Shown here: piece after piece, positions 24,225 to 36,149 of the stretch
How positions within the stretch are numbered: the stretch's first letter is position 1
Layout of the letters: each line of letters opens with the position of its first letter
NCBI GenBank assembly: GCA_014905825.1
Contig: JACGCN010000035.1
Span: forward strand, 434,001-498,000
Source: Lyophyllum atratum
Lineage: Eukaryota > Basidiomycota > Agaricomycetes > Agaricales > Lyophyllaceae
Direction: 5' to 3'
Length of the DNA: 64,000 nt
Translations under genes and position numbers: made by a program
Notes under the pieces: generated by a model
What the model was told of the DNA's origin: nothing
The model's input: only the letters and a program-made list of their open reading frames with translations
The model's database searches: none

Positions 24225-25430
24225 GTTACAGGTAGTGTTGCCGCGAAGTGAATTGAACTGAATCGAAGCGACAGTTCGTATCCAGTTCCTTAAAACAAAG
24301 TGGAACGAAGTGAACTGGCGAGGCCTCGCGAAGTGGCAGACAAATAAGGCTCAATAGCATCAATAGCCAGATGGAGGAATTTCGAGCGCGAGAAATTGGT
24401 CTTGCGAGTCTGTCCCATGCGCATCTATCGCTTTATACCTCATTTCAACGCTAAATGGTAGTTAAAATAAGAGTAATATAATGTCGATATATCCTAGGCC
24501 TATCCTGAGGCTTTTTGCATTGAGAGAAGGTCGTCATGCTAGAAGGTCGTCATGCTCCCAGCGAGTCCCCAAACTTCAACTGCTAAGCAGCTCCTCGACG
24601 CGGGCCTGCGGCCCAGAGATGACTGGTCATGACGACACTTTCGGAGTGTAGAACGCTCATATGTCTTACGGACAGCTCGATGTGATCTGGGAGGAACATC
24701 GATCATGCTCTTCCTGCAGCAAATAGGCAGCAGCGCGGCTGTCATTCCTAAATGATCAGCTTCAGACTTGAATCAGACAAATATGCCGGATGAATGAGTA
24801 ATAACCATTTGAGCTTGAAGCCATCTCAGGGGGTCTATGTCGCGCAAACCGTCGCAACGAAGCTTGCCGTTCTCCAGAGCTGAGGTGCCGAGATTGACCC
24901 AGTTTGACAATCAATAAAAACAGAAAGAAAGCCGCAGAGTCAGGGAAAGTCAGGTTATTGCTATTTGACCTCCTAGGCTGAGGATGGGACTTGCGACTCG
25001 TGAAACACTAAAGAGCAGGTGTAGAGATGCGCCGATAAGCAGCGCGATCGCTTATCATAGGATTTATCATCATTTGATCAGTTTGTTCCCAGTTCGTGGA
25101 CTTACTTCGATGTCACTTCGTCAAAACAAACTGCAACGAAGTGGCATCATTTTCGAACTGAAGCGAATTAACTTCGAATTCAGTTCACTTCGGCGGCAAC
25201 ACTAGTTACAGGACACGCTGGACCCTTGATGCCGTCTAGATCTCGCTGGATATGATCAACACGAGATAAAAACCATCAATCTATTCCCTAGAGGCTAGGT
25301 GTGATAACGACATGATCGCAGGTGGAAATTCGCCGCCCGACGCGTCGTTCGGCCTCCGCTCGCCTCCCCAAACGACGACTGACCGAGCCCTTCCCGCCCG
25401 CCAGCACAGCCGTCGTGTCCCAGGGACACG
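24112..25430. repeat. Cluster of GGGACACG / CGTGTCCC octamers
   Basis: Exact octamers at 24112-24119 (+), 24123-24130 (-), 24159-24166 (+), 24195-24202 (-), 25414-25421 (-) and 25423-25430 (+). There is also a 7-base match (GGACACG) at 25211. Two pairs form close palindromes. The hAT element at 24233-25204 splits the cluster. They may be protein-binding sites or the remnant of a repeat family. Confidence 0.6.
24233..25204. mobile_element. Non-autonomous hAT-type element, 8-bp TSD
   Basis: A 972-bp element bounded by 12-bp inverted termini (TAGTGTTGCCGC at the left, its complement with one mismatch at the right). It is flanked by exact 8-bp direct copies GTTACAGG at 24225-24232 and 25205-25212. 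An 8-bp duplication with TAGTGTT-type ends is typical of the hAT superfamily. Subterminal regions are dense in GAAGTGAA/TTCACTTC-like motifs on both sides, as expected for transposase-binding sites. No transposase frame is inside, so it is a MITE or deletion derivative. Confidence 0.85.
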
Positions 25431-25544
25431 CTGACGTCATCCCTCCCACCAACCGGATCGGATCGGCCGTGCTGGACTGGCAACGGCGAGCATGAGCAGG
25501 CCGAGACAGAATGCGTTTGCGAAACAGTCTCATACTTACAAGTC

Positions 25545-25790
25545 TCGGGATTTGCCATGCTCCCGCCATCGTCGGCCTCCACATCGAGAACTCTTTCCTT
25601 TCGACTACCATTCGACCCGCGTCGCAATACCACTGCTCTCCTTAAGTCTAACTCGGAGTTAAGACAGTTGTGAGTCTCCCTGTTTTAATTTACTTCTTTC
25701 GCCCCCACCCCTCCCCAGCACTCGATTGTGATTACACCTAAAATATACTTAGACTGCGAACGCTCCTTGCGTTATGAGTCCAAAATTGTA
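25545..25790 (+). repeat. Dispersed repeat, copy 1 (inverted partner at 61765)
   Basis: From TCGGGATTTGCCATGCTCCC through GTGAGTCTCCCTG to GACTGCGAACGCTC the sequence closely matches the complement of 61765-62045. A matching frame in both copies reads SGFA-LPPSSAS-S-TLSFRLP up to a shared GTGAGT donor-like site, which suggests the repeat derives from a coding gene. The family is not recognised. This copy lacks a long open frame. Confidence 0.75.
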
Positions 25791-26298
25791 CCTGGTTATG
25801 AATTGTTTCTGTCCTCTTTTCCATTATCCCTCTGTAGTGGACGTCATGCTTACCTGCTTCCTCAGTATTTTCATCCTTCGAGAAATCCCGCGACGTCGGG
25901 GTTGAGAATTCTTTAGGTGAAGAGCTCTGTCGAAACTACATCGGTTCCCAGCCCCCACTTCTCCCCTGTGTATTGGTTTTATTTGTGTGGGCTCATGTAT
26001 ACAGCACTCAACGAGTCACGCTGCTCGTATATTGGTATTCTTTAGAGTCTGGTCCCAAGTACATCGATGGTACGATACGAGGACGAAAGAGTCGTCGATT
26101 TCAGTGTTAATCGTTGGTTGGGGCGTGATAGCAAGATATAAGGTATATAGCACATTCTACAAAATGTTCGGGGCTAGCAAGGGATACCCGGCTCGTCAAT
26201 ACTCAGTAACGACAGATCTATTGGTATAAAACACCCAATCACCTCCCCTCGCAAAGCAGGCCCCAGGCCCACCCCACCTCACCCCACCTCACCTCACC

Positions 26299-28920
26299 TC
26301 ATCCAACCACCAGCACTCCCACCCCCACCGCCAACACCGTCCACACCACCCCCACAACCCCCACCCCCACCGCCACACCCCCACTCGTACTCCCCGGACT
26401 CGTGCTCCCCAACTCACCCTTCCTAAACCCCCCATTACTCGTCGCCAGCACCGCCGGATCCACCGTCGCCGTATTCCGCGTATTCGTCCTCGCCGTCGTC
26501 GGGAACGTCGTCGCCGGCGCGCCCTCCCCGTTGCTCTGCGCCAGCGCCGCGGGGGAGAGGAAGACGAGGGCGTAGGCGGGCGCGGGGACGGGGATGGTGC
26601 AGAGGTTCGTGGTGGGGTCGCAGGGGATCGTGGTGATGTTCTCGGTGCCCATGGGGCGTCCGTCGGATTGGAAGTTGCCGCCGAATGTCTGTGGGAGAAG
26701 GATTCTATTAGTATGGTAGGGACTTGGAGGGAGGGAGGGAGGAAGGAAGGAAGGAAATGTACCTGGCCTGCCCACGTGTAGTTCCCCTTTTGCGACACCG
26801 AATCAGCCAGCAGATACCTATCCCCACCCAATCAGCAACGCACCCACAACCCCCACACAAAAGAAAGACCCCAAGAGAGCCCACTCACTTGACCTGCACA
26901 CTCGCCGGACTCTGATTCCCCTGCCCAATCCCCGACCCCCCCACCGCAATCTGCACGCTCAAATCGCTCGCCCCCGACGGGTCCGTCACGAAATTCACGA
27001 TCCCCACCCTCACCGGATCCCCGTTCTCGTACACCGCATACGCTGGGGTATGGATGTCCCCGTTGTTCGCGTTGAGGTCCAGGATCTGAGTGGTGTTGGA
27101 GAAGCCGAGGGTCTCGGCGACGGCGAGGGCGGAGTAGTAGAGGGGCCCGACGGTCCATTGGTGGAAGGAGGACTGGTTGGTCGGGGGTGCTAAGGCGGGT
27201 GGGGGGTGTCAGTGTCGGTGTACGAGACACGGGCGATTGGGAGACGAGGAAGGGGACGTACGCGTGAAAGGCTGCGAACGGAGGAGGAGGTCAGCAACAA
27301 GCACCACACAAACAAGAATCAAAAAAACGCACGTTGTAAAACACATTCTGCCCTCCAACATGCATCAACGCCCCCGAAAAATTACTATGCGCCATCTGCA
27401 ACGAATAGTCGATCCCCCACAGCGCCGCCCCAAACGAGTCGCTCACGCCCGGGAACCCACCGCACGACGCCGTGTTCGTCTCGAACATCAGCATCTTCTT
27501 CCCCACAGTCTGCGCGTACGCAGTGGAGTTGAGGAACTTCTGGATGATGCCCTTCCCCGCGTTATGGTCGAGGTAGTTCGGGAAGACGTCTTGGGGGACG
27601 ACGGGCGTGCCGCCTGTGTTGAATTGGGCGGCGCAGTTGTCGGCGGGGTAGCTGGCGGCGGGCGGGGTGGGTTAACGTAGGTATGAGGTATGGTGTAGGG
27701 GGAGGGGAGGGGATGACTTACTTTTCGACGGCGAGGTAGGCTAGGTTCGCGCTGTACTGCGTGACGAAGCCCGTGTTCCAGATTTGCTCGGTCGTCCAGT
27801 CGGCGTACGCGAGGTTGGGCCCGATGAGCAGGTTCATGTTCTTGGCGTTGTCGGTGGTACTCGCCATCGCCGCGACGAGCGTCCCGAATTCGCCGACGTA
27901 GTCGTAGGGGCCGTACGTCTATAGGTTAGGTTGGTTGGCGTCGTTGCATGCATTTTATTGATGGGGGGAAATGCTCACTGAAGGGCGATGGCCGTGGCGG
28001 GCGTAGAGATCGGGCTCGTTGCCGACTTGAAGCCCGATGAGGTAGTCTCCGAGAATGGCCTGGCCTTGCTCTGCGATGTCGAGGCGGAAGTTCGAGGTGT
28101 CGTTGAACGGGATGCCTGCACATAGATATGTTAGTGAGCAACTGGCATAGTGATACGGCATGGCAGAGACGTACCGAGGAACCAACGCACGTTCACGAAG
28201 GACGAGATGTTTCTCATCATGTAGAGCAAGTCGTCGGTGAACACTATCGGTGGAGTTTGGGTCTGGTCTCGCGTGTCATTTCTTCTTTTAAGATCTCAGC
28301 GAGAGAAAGGACTCCGACGTACGGGGTTGGAGGCTCCATTGATATCTTTTTCTATAATTCTGCCATCGGGTGTGCTTTGCACGAGTGCCGCAGTTTCCTG
28401 TGTGTTTCCGCCCACCCGGATGTTAATGCCACCAGAGCGTTGTTGAAGGTTGGCCATGAGGTTGAGAAAGGCAACTTGGATCAAAGTCCTGCATGGGCGT
28501 CAGAAGACGTCGGGCGGGTACTTGAGCAGAAAGACTCACGAGTTCTTCCCCACTAACAAGAAATACGTCAGCAGCAGTGACGACATAGCACAGGGTGGTA
28601 TACGCACAGACTTGGTTGGCCACAGACATTTCTATCGAGAAACCAAAGAACGAGCCCGGTTGTTGTATCGAAACGCCAGGAGTGCCTCCATTTTGCAGCT
28701 GAATAACGAACTGTCTGTTCAATGGGCTTGGAACAGGTGGTGCGAGCAGAGTCGTGGGGTTGTACGCAGCAGCACCAGTATAGCTGGCGGCAGCAGCTGT
28801 GGTGGTAGCTAAAGGGTTCTGACCCTGAGGGTAGTAAACTGTCACCGCTTCAGCCACAAGCGCCCGAAGTATGCCAAGGCCAAAAACATGGGCGACATTT
28901 ATTCGCATTGCAGGTGCCAA
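26299..28920 (-). CDS. GH79 beta-glucuronidase-like, GPI-anchored (copy 1)
   Basis: Secreted retaining glycosidase of family GH79, which acts on glucuronic acid residues (for example of arabinogalactan or proteoglycan). It begins with a signal peptide (MRINVAHVFGLGILRALVAEA, after MAPA), then TVYYPQGQ. Motifs: FFGFSIEMSVANQV, RVGGNTQETA, the acid/base Glu in GNEPDLYARHG, the nucleophile Glu in ETNTASCGGFPG and MHVGGQNVFYNPF. A C-terminal beta domain (SVSQKGNYTWAGQTFGG, YALVFLSPAAL) is followed by a Ser/Gly linker and a hydrophobic tail ending VGVLVVG, as in GPI-anchored proteins. About ten short introns. The start at 28920 could instead be the in-frame ATG at 28908. Its neighbour at 30236 is a diverged tandem duplicate in the same orientation. 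Confidence 0.85.
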
Positions 28921-30235
28921 GTGATGCCAAGCGATTTCTTTCTACAATCAGCGCTTGCGCAGATATCAGCAAGAAATGACGTCGGCGATGCTGGTTTAAA
29001 GGAGGGAACTCGAGGAGATCTGCAAGGTAAGGAGGGGAAGAAATTAGGGAGGGAGAAGGTGATGACTGCTGCGTACGGCGAGGATGGAAGACGTCCGGGA
29101 CCAGTCCGCGGGACTACCTATACCCCAGGACCCAAAGAAGGAACCGTTCAATCACCCCATTTCAAGTGGAGTGCCAACAGCCGTGGTGCCGCACTATAAT
29201 GGCAGTTCTAAAAATACAATGACAATGAATTTCACCACCGCAACCCAGCCATTTTTAGAGCGTCGCGAACCCAAGACATGCGGCAAAATTAAAGCCAGCA
29301 GATTCCAGCAATACATGAGATGCTGCTTATCTGCCGCCTGCGAGGTGCATGGGCTGCAGTCGAGGTAATACTTTTAGCGGCCCACAGCGTCCCACATCAG
29401 AGATGATTGTGTTACCGAACGTCACTCGATGGTGCAATCAAACGTGGAAGCAAAAATATACGTACAGGATGCATATCGCAATCATTCTGAACGTCACACT
29501 GATTCCCCCACCCGCAGCAATGTAGCTTGTGCCTGTTACGTCTTTTTTATAGCTGGAATCACACAAACCAATACTTGACCAGCAGTGGCTTTTGGCTGCG
29601 TCTATTCAGCGCGATTGAATGTCCACGAGATAATCTGCGTAAGAGGACGGGAGAAAAAGGTGGACGACCAGTAGGTAATGAATCAATGAGGTTTCGTGGC
29701 CCTCTATATACAAGAGGAACCGGTCGAAACCTAAATCTAAATTATTGGGACGATATTGGAGGTCCGCATCGTCGATGGGCGATGGGATGTGTCCCGATGA
29801 CGACGAACGACGATCAAGAACGAAAGCGGTATCGTAGGAATAGAGCTCTTATATGCCAAAAATCATGCTGTAGATCTGTTGCACAATATCAAAGCCCGAT
29901 GCAAATGATGCTTGTGGGTTGTGGAATATAATTCAGATCGAATCTCGGAACGCGAGTCTCCAACAACTGTCCGAAGTGCTGGAAGCTTGGCCCACCGGAA
30001 CCTAGTTCAAGCTCAAAGGTCCCTGAGGTAAAAAATATACAAAATCCTATAGCTAGACTAATCGTAGTTCGTAAGGTACACGTAAAAGCACAATAAGATA
30101 TACCCAAATATGTTAGTACAATACATTATCCATACCCATTAGCACCCCCACCCCCCTCAATGTCTACTTCTTCCAGTCAAGTCCACGACAAAAAAACTGC
30201 ATGTCCAATCCACACCCCAACCCAAGTCCAGAATC
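28921..30235. other. Spacer between the two GH79 genes
   Basis: About 1.3 kb containing the promoter of GH79 copy 1 and the 3' region of copy 2. Short frames only; no transposon ends or tandem repeats seen. Confidence 0.45.
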
Positions 30236-32787
30236 TCACCTCCAAACCAACCTCCCCACCACAACAACCACCCCCACCACAACCGCCCACACCGTCCCCA
30301 CCCCCGGCCCCACCCCACCCCCCGCCCCATTCGCCCCATCGCTCGTCCCCCCAAGCTTCCCCTTCCCCCCCATCGCCGTGTGCCCATTCGACGTCGCGAG
30401 CACCGCCGGGTCCACGCTCACCGTATTGCGCACCTGCGTCCTAAACGTCGTGGAAAACGTCGTCGACGGCGCCCCGCCCGTCTCCGTGAACGCGCTGTCC
30501 GTCAGGAACACCAACGCGTAGGAGGGGGCGGGGACACGGATGACGCAGATGGAGTTGGGGCAGGGCACGATGGTGATGTTTTCGGTGCCCATAGGGCGCC
30601 CGTCCGACGCGTAGTTGTCCCCAAAGGTCTATGAACGACAGTGAGGGATTTTTTTTTGTGAGAAGGGTTTATGTCCGGTGAGAACTCACCTGCCCCGCCC
30701 AAGTGAAATTGCCCTTCTGCGCCACAGACCCCGCGAGCAGGTATCTACGATGCCACCAATCAGTGTCTCGTACCACAATATCAGTCCTCTCCAACGCCCG
30801 AAGCTTACTTGACTTTAACCTGCGCCAGCGCCGGCGTCGCGCCCTGCCCCTGCCCCTGCCCAATTGAAATCGACACAGTAAGATCACTCGCCCCCGACGC
30901 GTCCGTCACGAAATTGAACAGCGCCACCCTTACCGGGTTCCCATTCTCGTAGATCCCATACGCAGGCGTATGCAGCTCCCCATCATTCGCGTTCAGGTCC
31001 AGGACCTGCGTGACGTTGGAGGGGCCCATCGTCTCCGCCATAATCAGGGCGGCGTAGTATATCGGCCCGATGGTCCATCCCCGCCATGTGGACTGGTTCG
31101 TCGCGGGGGGTGTGAACGGCTGTAAATGTACATGACACACAAATGTCAGAACCCATCCCAGGGTGGGACGAAGAGCCGACAACGCACGTTGTAATAAACA
31201 TTCTGCCCTCCAACATGCATCAGCGCCCCCGAAAAATTGCTATACGCCATCGTCAGCGAATAATCCAAGCCCCACAGCGCCGCGCCAAACGAGTCGCTGA
31301 TCCCATTGAACCCCCCACACGACGCCGTGTTCGTCTCGAACATGAGCATCTTCTTCCCCTTGGTCTGCGCGTACGCCGTCGAGTTCAGGAACTTGTTCAC
31401 GATGGAGCGGCCGGCGTTGTGGTCGAGGTACGTCGGGAAGATGAGTTGGGGGTTCTGGTACGTTCCTATGCCGAATTGCGCGAAGCAGTTGTCCGCGGGG
31501 TAGCTGTGGCGGCGGCGGACAGTTCTCGTTAGAGGGGATGCAAGAAAGGAAAAGGGAGGAGCGTACTTTTCGACGGCGAGGTACGCAAGATTCGCACTAT
31601 ACTGATCCACAAACCCCGTATCCCACACCTGCTCAGGCGTCCAATCCGCATACGCAATATTAGGCCCAATCAGCAGATCCCGATTATTCATATTAGGGTC
31701 ATTGCCCATCGCATTCACGAGGTTCCCAAATTCACCGACGTAGTCAAAGGGGCCGTAAGTCTACCGAGCCTGTCAGCATGGTCCTGATTCATCATGGGTG
31801 GGTGCGGAAACGAAACACTGACGGATGGGCGGTGGCCGTGCCGCACGTAGAGGTCGGGCTCGTTCCCGGCTTGCAGCCCGATGAGGAAGTCCCCTAGGAT
31901 GGCTTGGCCTTGCTCTGCGATGCCGAGACGAAAGCTGCTCGAATCGTTGAAGGGGATACCTGTCGCGCGCCGTGTGAGGGTGAGGGGTACACGCGAGTCA
32001 TACGAGCAGAACTGTGGACGTACCGAGGAACCAACGCACGTTCACGAGCGACGAAATGTCCCGCATCATGTGGAGCAGATCCGGGGTGAACACCAGCGGC
32101 GGGGTTTGCGTCTACCACACAGTTTTAAGATCATACTCTCAGAATAATAAAGATAAAGACAACACGTACGGGATTCTTGACACCAACCGTGTCCTTCTCG
32201 AGGATCCTCCCATCCGGCGTGCTAGCCACCAAAACCGCCGTCTCCTGCGTATTCCCTCCGACGCGTATATACACGCGCCCCGCCCTCTGCTGGATATTCG
32301 CCATCAGGTTAAGAAACGGCACCTGCAACACAGAACTACACCACATCAGCACCCTAGACCCCCTCTCACCCCCCATAGAAAGACCAACTCACGAGTTCTT
32401 CCCCACTTCAACCCCCAAAGAAAAAACCTCAGCACCCAAAACACAAAAAGGGGCCCAACCAAAAAAAAACTCACAAACTTGATTCGCCACACTCATCTCA
32501 ATCGAAAACCCCAAAAACGAGCCCTCCTGCTGTATCGACAGCCCCTGCGCCGCCCCCCCACCCAGCAGCTCAATTGCAAATGTCTTATTAAACTGCGGCA
32601 CCGGCGGCGGCGTCAGCGTGTTTGGGTTGAACGCCGCCAGGCCCGTGTAGTTCCCCCCGGGCGCGGTGGCGGTCGCGGTGAAGGGGGCCTGGCCTTGCTG
32701 GTAGTACACCGTGACTCCATGTGTGAGGGAGGATAGATGGAGGAGGAGGGTCACGACTCCGAGGCTTAGAATGGGTGTTCGCATCAT
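30236..32787 (-). CDS. GH79 beta-glucuronidase-like, GPI-anchored (copy 2)
   Basis: Paralogue of the gene at 26299, with the same domain order and similar intron positions. Signal peptide MMRTPILSLGVVTLLLHLSSL, then VTVYYQQGQAP and FLGFSIEMSVANQV. RVGGNTQETAVLV is followed by the acid/base motif GNEPDLYVRHG at about 31860-31830 and the nucleophile motif ETNTASCGGFNG near 31330. MHVGGQNVYYN, a beta domain (AQKGNFTWAGQ, YALVFLTDSAF) and a glycine-rich linker lead to a hydrophobic Val-rich tail ending GRLVWR. The final residues are more basic than usual for a GPI signal, so anchoring is less certain than in copy 1. Catalytic Glu residues are intact. Minus strand, upstream of copy 1 and next to a sugar transporter. 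Confidence 0.85.
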
Positions 32788-33030
32788 TTCGCCGAAGGAT
32801 TCTTTGATCCGATATTTCGGAGAGGAGGGACTTGGCTGGCTTGGGGGGTCAAGGGGTCAAGAAGGCAAGCGCGTCGCCTGGAAGGGCGAGGGGGAGGTGG
32901 GTGAGCTTGGCAGGAGAGACTCGAAGATTCAACGCCGGAACTAAAATTATCGTGGGACGTCTCACCCCCAAAACCATCGAAGAGACACGGACAGGAGAGG
33001 TGGTAAAAATACCTACAGCTTTACTAGTAT

Positions 33031-35364
33031 TCAGTTCTTCTCCTCGCTCTCAACGACCTCACTCATCCGTCTCCCACTCTCCAACTCAGCCTTGAGCTTT
33101 TTAAAGTGCTTCTCCTCCTCCCACACGAACGGACTCTTACTCGCAAACAGCAGATCCATCTCCTCCAACGTCCGATTCGCAGTCCTAAGAAAAACACAAA
33201 ACCCCATTCAGCAAAATACCAAACATGAGAGGAAGGGACGAAACACACTCGGGATATAAAGCCCACACCAGCGGAATCGACAAAAAGTTGATCACACCGA
33301 AAATATGGAGCGTACTACGCAAACAGGGGGTGCCAAGATCAAAACTCAGAAGATTGCGGGATTAACGAGCGAGACACGCACTTTTCACCAATCTTGCTGA
33401 ACATCACCGGATTAAGCAGCGTCAACCACCCATTCCCAATACTCCACCCCACCACCCCCCACGCATTCCCTTTCGCTCTCACTTCCAGCGGGAACGTCTA
33501 GCAGCCGCAGATTCAGCGAATTAAAAAAAGATACGCAATATGAAGAGGCGTGCACGCACCTCAGTGGGGTACACCCATGGGATGGTCAACCACGTCGCAC
33601 CAAAGATAGCCGTATACAAGAAAATGAAAAACGCAGCGGCACCGCCGTAAGCCCCCGCCTTCTCCGGCGAGTCAATGAGGAGACGTGAGAACGCCCCAGC
33701 GAGGATCTAGTATGCACCATCAGTTATTTCGGGATCGGAGGCTGAAGAGCGCCCGACGACGTACGAGTGCAATACCCTGTCCCACAGCTCCCCACCACAG
33801 CCCGACGCGGCGGCCCCACCGATCAATAGTGACGACAGCGAAGAGAGTCGCGATCATGTACGTTATCTAGGGTCTACATGAGCTTATGAAGTTATAATGG
33901 GATAGGTTGAATTTGGGTTACCGTGTTCAATCCAGAGAGCCATTGTGCTTTCCTCGCGCTGTATCCAGCGCCAGCGAAGATGGTAGGTGCGTATACCGTG
34001 ATGGCAGCGATGCCGACCCACCTAGATGTCTCTACATCAAAACGAGAGCAGGGGGAAGTAGGAGGAGCAGCACGTACTCCTGGATAATCTGCAGCCAGAT
34101 CGACAACTGCACTCTCCGAGCAATATGCAGATCCCCAGATCCTAAACAAGTAAAAGCATTCAAGTCAATCAAGTGTTCACCCCGCATACAAGCGCATATA
34201 ACGCATACCGATTCCCCAGAACATGTTCCAGTAGCTGTTCATCTTCGAATGCTTCTTCTCCATCTTCACAGCCTCGATGATAGCATCGTATTCCTCCTGC
34301 GCAACCGCATGTTTACTGTCCTCTTCTTCCTTCCCCGTCGGCACAGCGTCCGAACGAAGACGCTGGAGAATCTCCTTGGCCTCGTCTAGGCGCCCGACTT
34401 TGATGAGGAACCGAGGGGACTCGGGCATCCACAGGAGGAGTATCTGCAAACCCAATCAATATCGGGATCAACGGACGTACTGATACGGCGGTCATACATA
34501 CCATGAACACAACGACGGGTACAATCTGGAACGCAATAGGGAACCGCCAGCGAATCGGCGAGCGGCCGTCCCCGATGAAGCCGAGTCCGAACTCGAGCCA
34601 GTACGCGACTACGACTCCGAAGATGTTGAGCGTGAATTCCAACGCGATGAATGCACCTATGCGGCCGAGGGTCTAGGTCTAGACGTGTACGAACCCGAAA
34701 GTGGATGGGGGGACGTACCCCTAGACGTGTGCGTGGCCACTTCGGCACTCCAGACTGGCACGATCGCGTTGAGGTGGCCCGTTCCGATCCCATTGATCAA
34801 TCGCGCGCAGAGCATCCTGCGGGCTGAGTGTTAAAGTGCTGGAGTCCCTTCGGAGGGGAGCGATGCGTACCACGAGATATTTTGTGCAGAGCACTGCAAT
34901 GCTGCACCGAGGATAACCCAGATGCCGCCGATGACCATCGTCTTCAGTCTCCCAATCCTATCACCGATCACTCCGCCCATGAGACACCCCACGAGCGTGC
35001 CCAGATAATAAACTGCCCAGAGGCATCAAACATCAGGACTAGCGGGGCTGTCGGAGGTGGGATGGACGTACTGCTGACTATGCCTCCCTGTCTCGTGGGT
35101 TCGGTGATCGTGACGACGTAGCCCTCCGAGGGGCCTTGGTATGTGGAAAAGCCGAGTTTCATAGTCTCGACGTAGTCTGGCGACGTGTTGACGCCGCCCA
35201 TCATCCCTTGGTCATACCCGAAGCTGCACGAGGAAGGATCGTCATCAATAAGCTGAAAAGAAAAGGTCAGATAGTCAAGACACGCACAAGAATATGGCCA
35301 GGCCAGCCACGAAGTTCAGCAGGTACACCAGTTTCTGTCCCGAGAGGCGCGACTTCATAATCAT
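33031..35364 (-). CDS. MFS sugar transporter
   Basis: Twelve-helix proton-coupled sugar importer of the major facilitator superfamily (hexose transporter group). Motifs in order: GQKLVYLLNFVAGLAIF, GMMGGVNTSPDYVETMK, GVIGDRIGRLKT (loop 2-3), CARLINGIGTGHLNAIVPVW, PESPRFLIKVGR (end of helix 6), ITVYAPTIFAGAGY, DRWGRRVGLWWG (loop 8-9), YPTETFPLEVRAKGNA and YPETANRTLEEMD after helix 12. The tail is charged and ends VVESEEKN. About ten introns of roughly 50 bases. Start at MIMKSRLSGQK (35364) is preferred; an open in-frame extension exists upstream (MSIGEGLF). It lies about 240 bases from GH79 copy 2 on the same strand, so sugars released by the glycosidases could be its cargo (inference). Confidence 0.9.
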
Positions 35365-36149
35365 CGCTGGGCTCGTTTTAGGAGTGGACTGTGGGGTTTG
35401 ACAGTTCTTGCAGACCTCTGCTCTAAATAAGCCTTCGCCAATTGACATTGATGGGCGTGAGCAGCCGCTCCAACGTCTGCCCGAGAGCACATGAGGCGAG
35501 AGCTTCCTTCTGAACTTCGGGCCGGAATTCCATTATGCGGAGAGCGGGGCGACGGGCGTCAAAATGCCCAGCAAAGTGATCCTAGCGATGAGCGGGGTCA
35601 AAGTTGTAGAATTGAAAGGGGTATGGGTATATATTTAGCACATACCTCCAATCCGTTGGTTTGAAGTTGTTCGTGTCGGTGTGGTTGCCACGTAGATGTG
35701 TGAGGGCGGCGATGCGCCATATGCGACGTGCGCTAGGAGACTATGTGAACGGCAGGGCTAAGGCTCGCGAGGCTCGAGTAAGAGGGTTGAAGGTACCTGG
35801 CGATGAGATGAGGATCGCATTGACCACTAGCCAGCACTAGCCCCGCCTACACTTCCCCACGAAGCGAGTGCTTCTTTCTCAACTTCGGCCCGGAGATTTG
35901 AAAAAGCGGGGAAAGGGGTGGGTATGCCCCTATGTCCCGTCCTCTGCCATGCTCTGCCATGCCTTTTTCTTGACGGGCGGGCAGAATCATGGAAGCGAGT
36001 GAAAGAGAGGAAGTCATGGTCCATGAGGTTTATTCAAAAAGTCATTTGGAATGGGAGTGAGCGCGATCAGGCCAAGAGAGGCCAAGTCCCAATCGAGCCC
36101 AAACAAACAATCACCCTCGGATGTGAACAACCTGCTTGACGTCATGCCT
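35365..36149. other. Transporter upstream region with diverged duplication
   Basis: A segment at about 35495-35560 (around CTTCTGAACTTCGGGCCGGA) resembles one at about 35868-35930 (around CTTTCTCAACTTCGGCCCGGA), 370 bases further on. This may be an old local duplication of promoter sequence. No gene recognised. Confidence 0.4.

Noticed and set aside
26268..26300. CACCT/CACCC simple repeat
   Set aside because: Real, but a short low-complexity run at the 3' end of a GH79 gene with no evident role.
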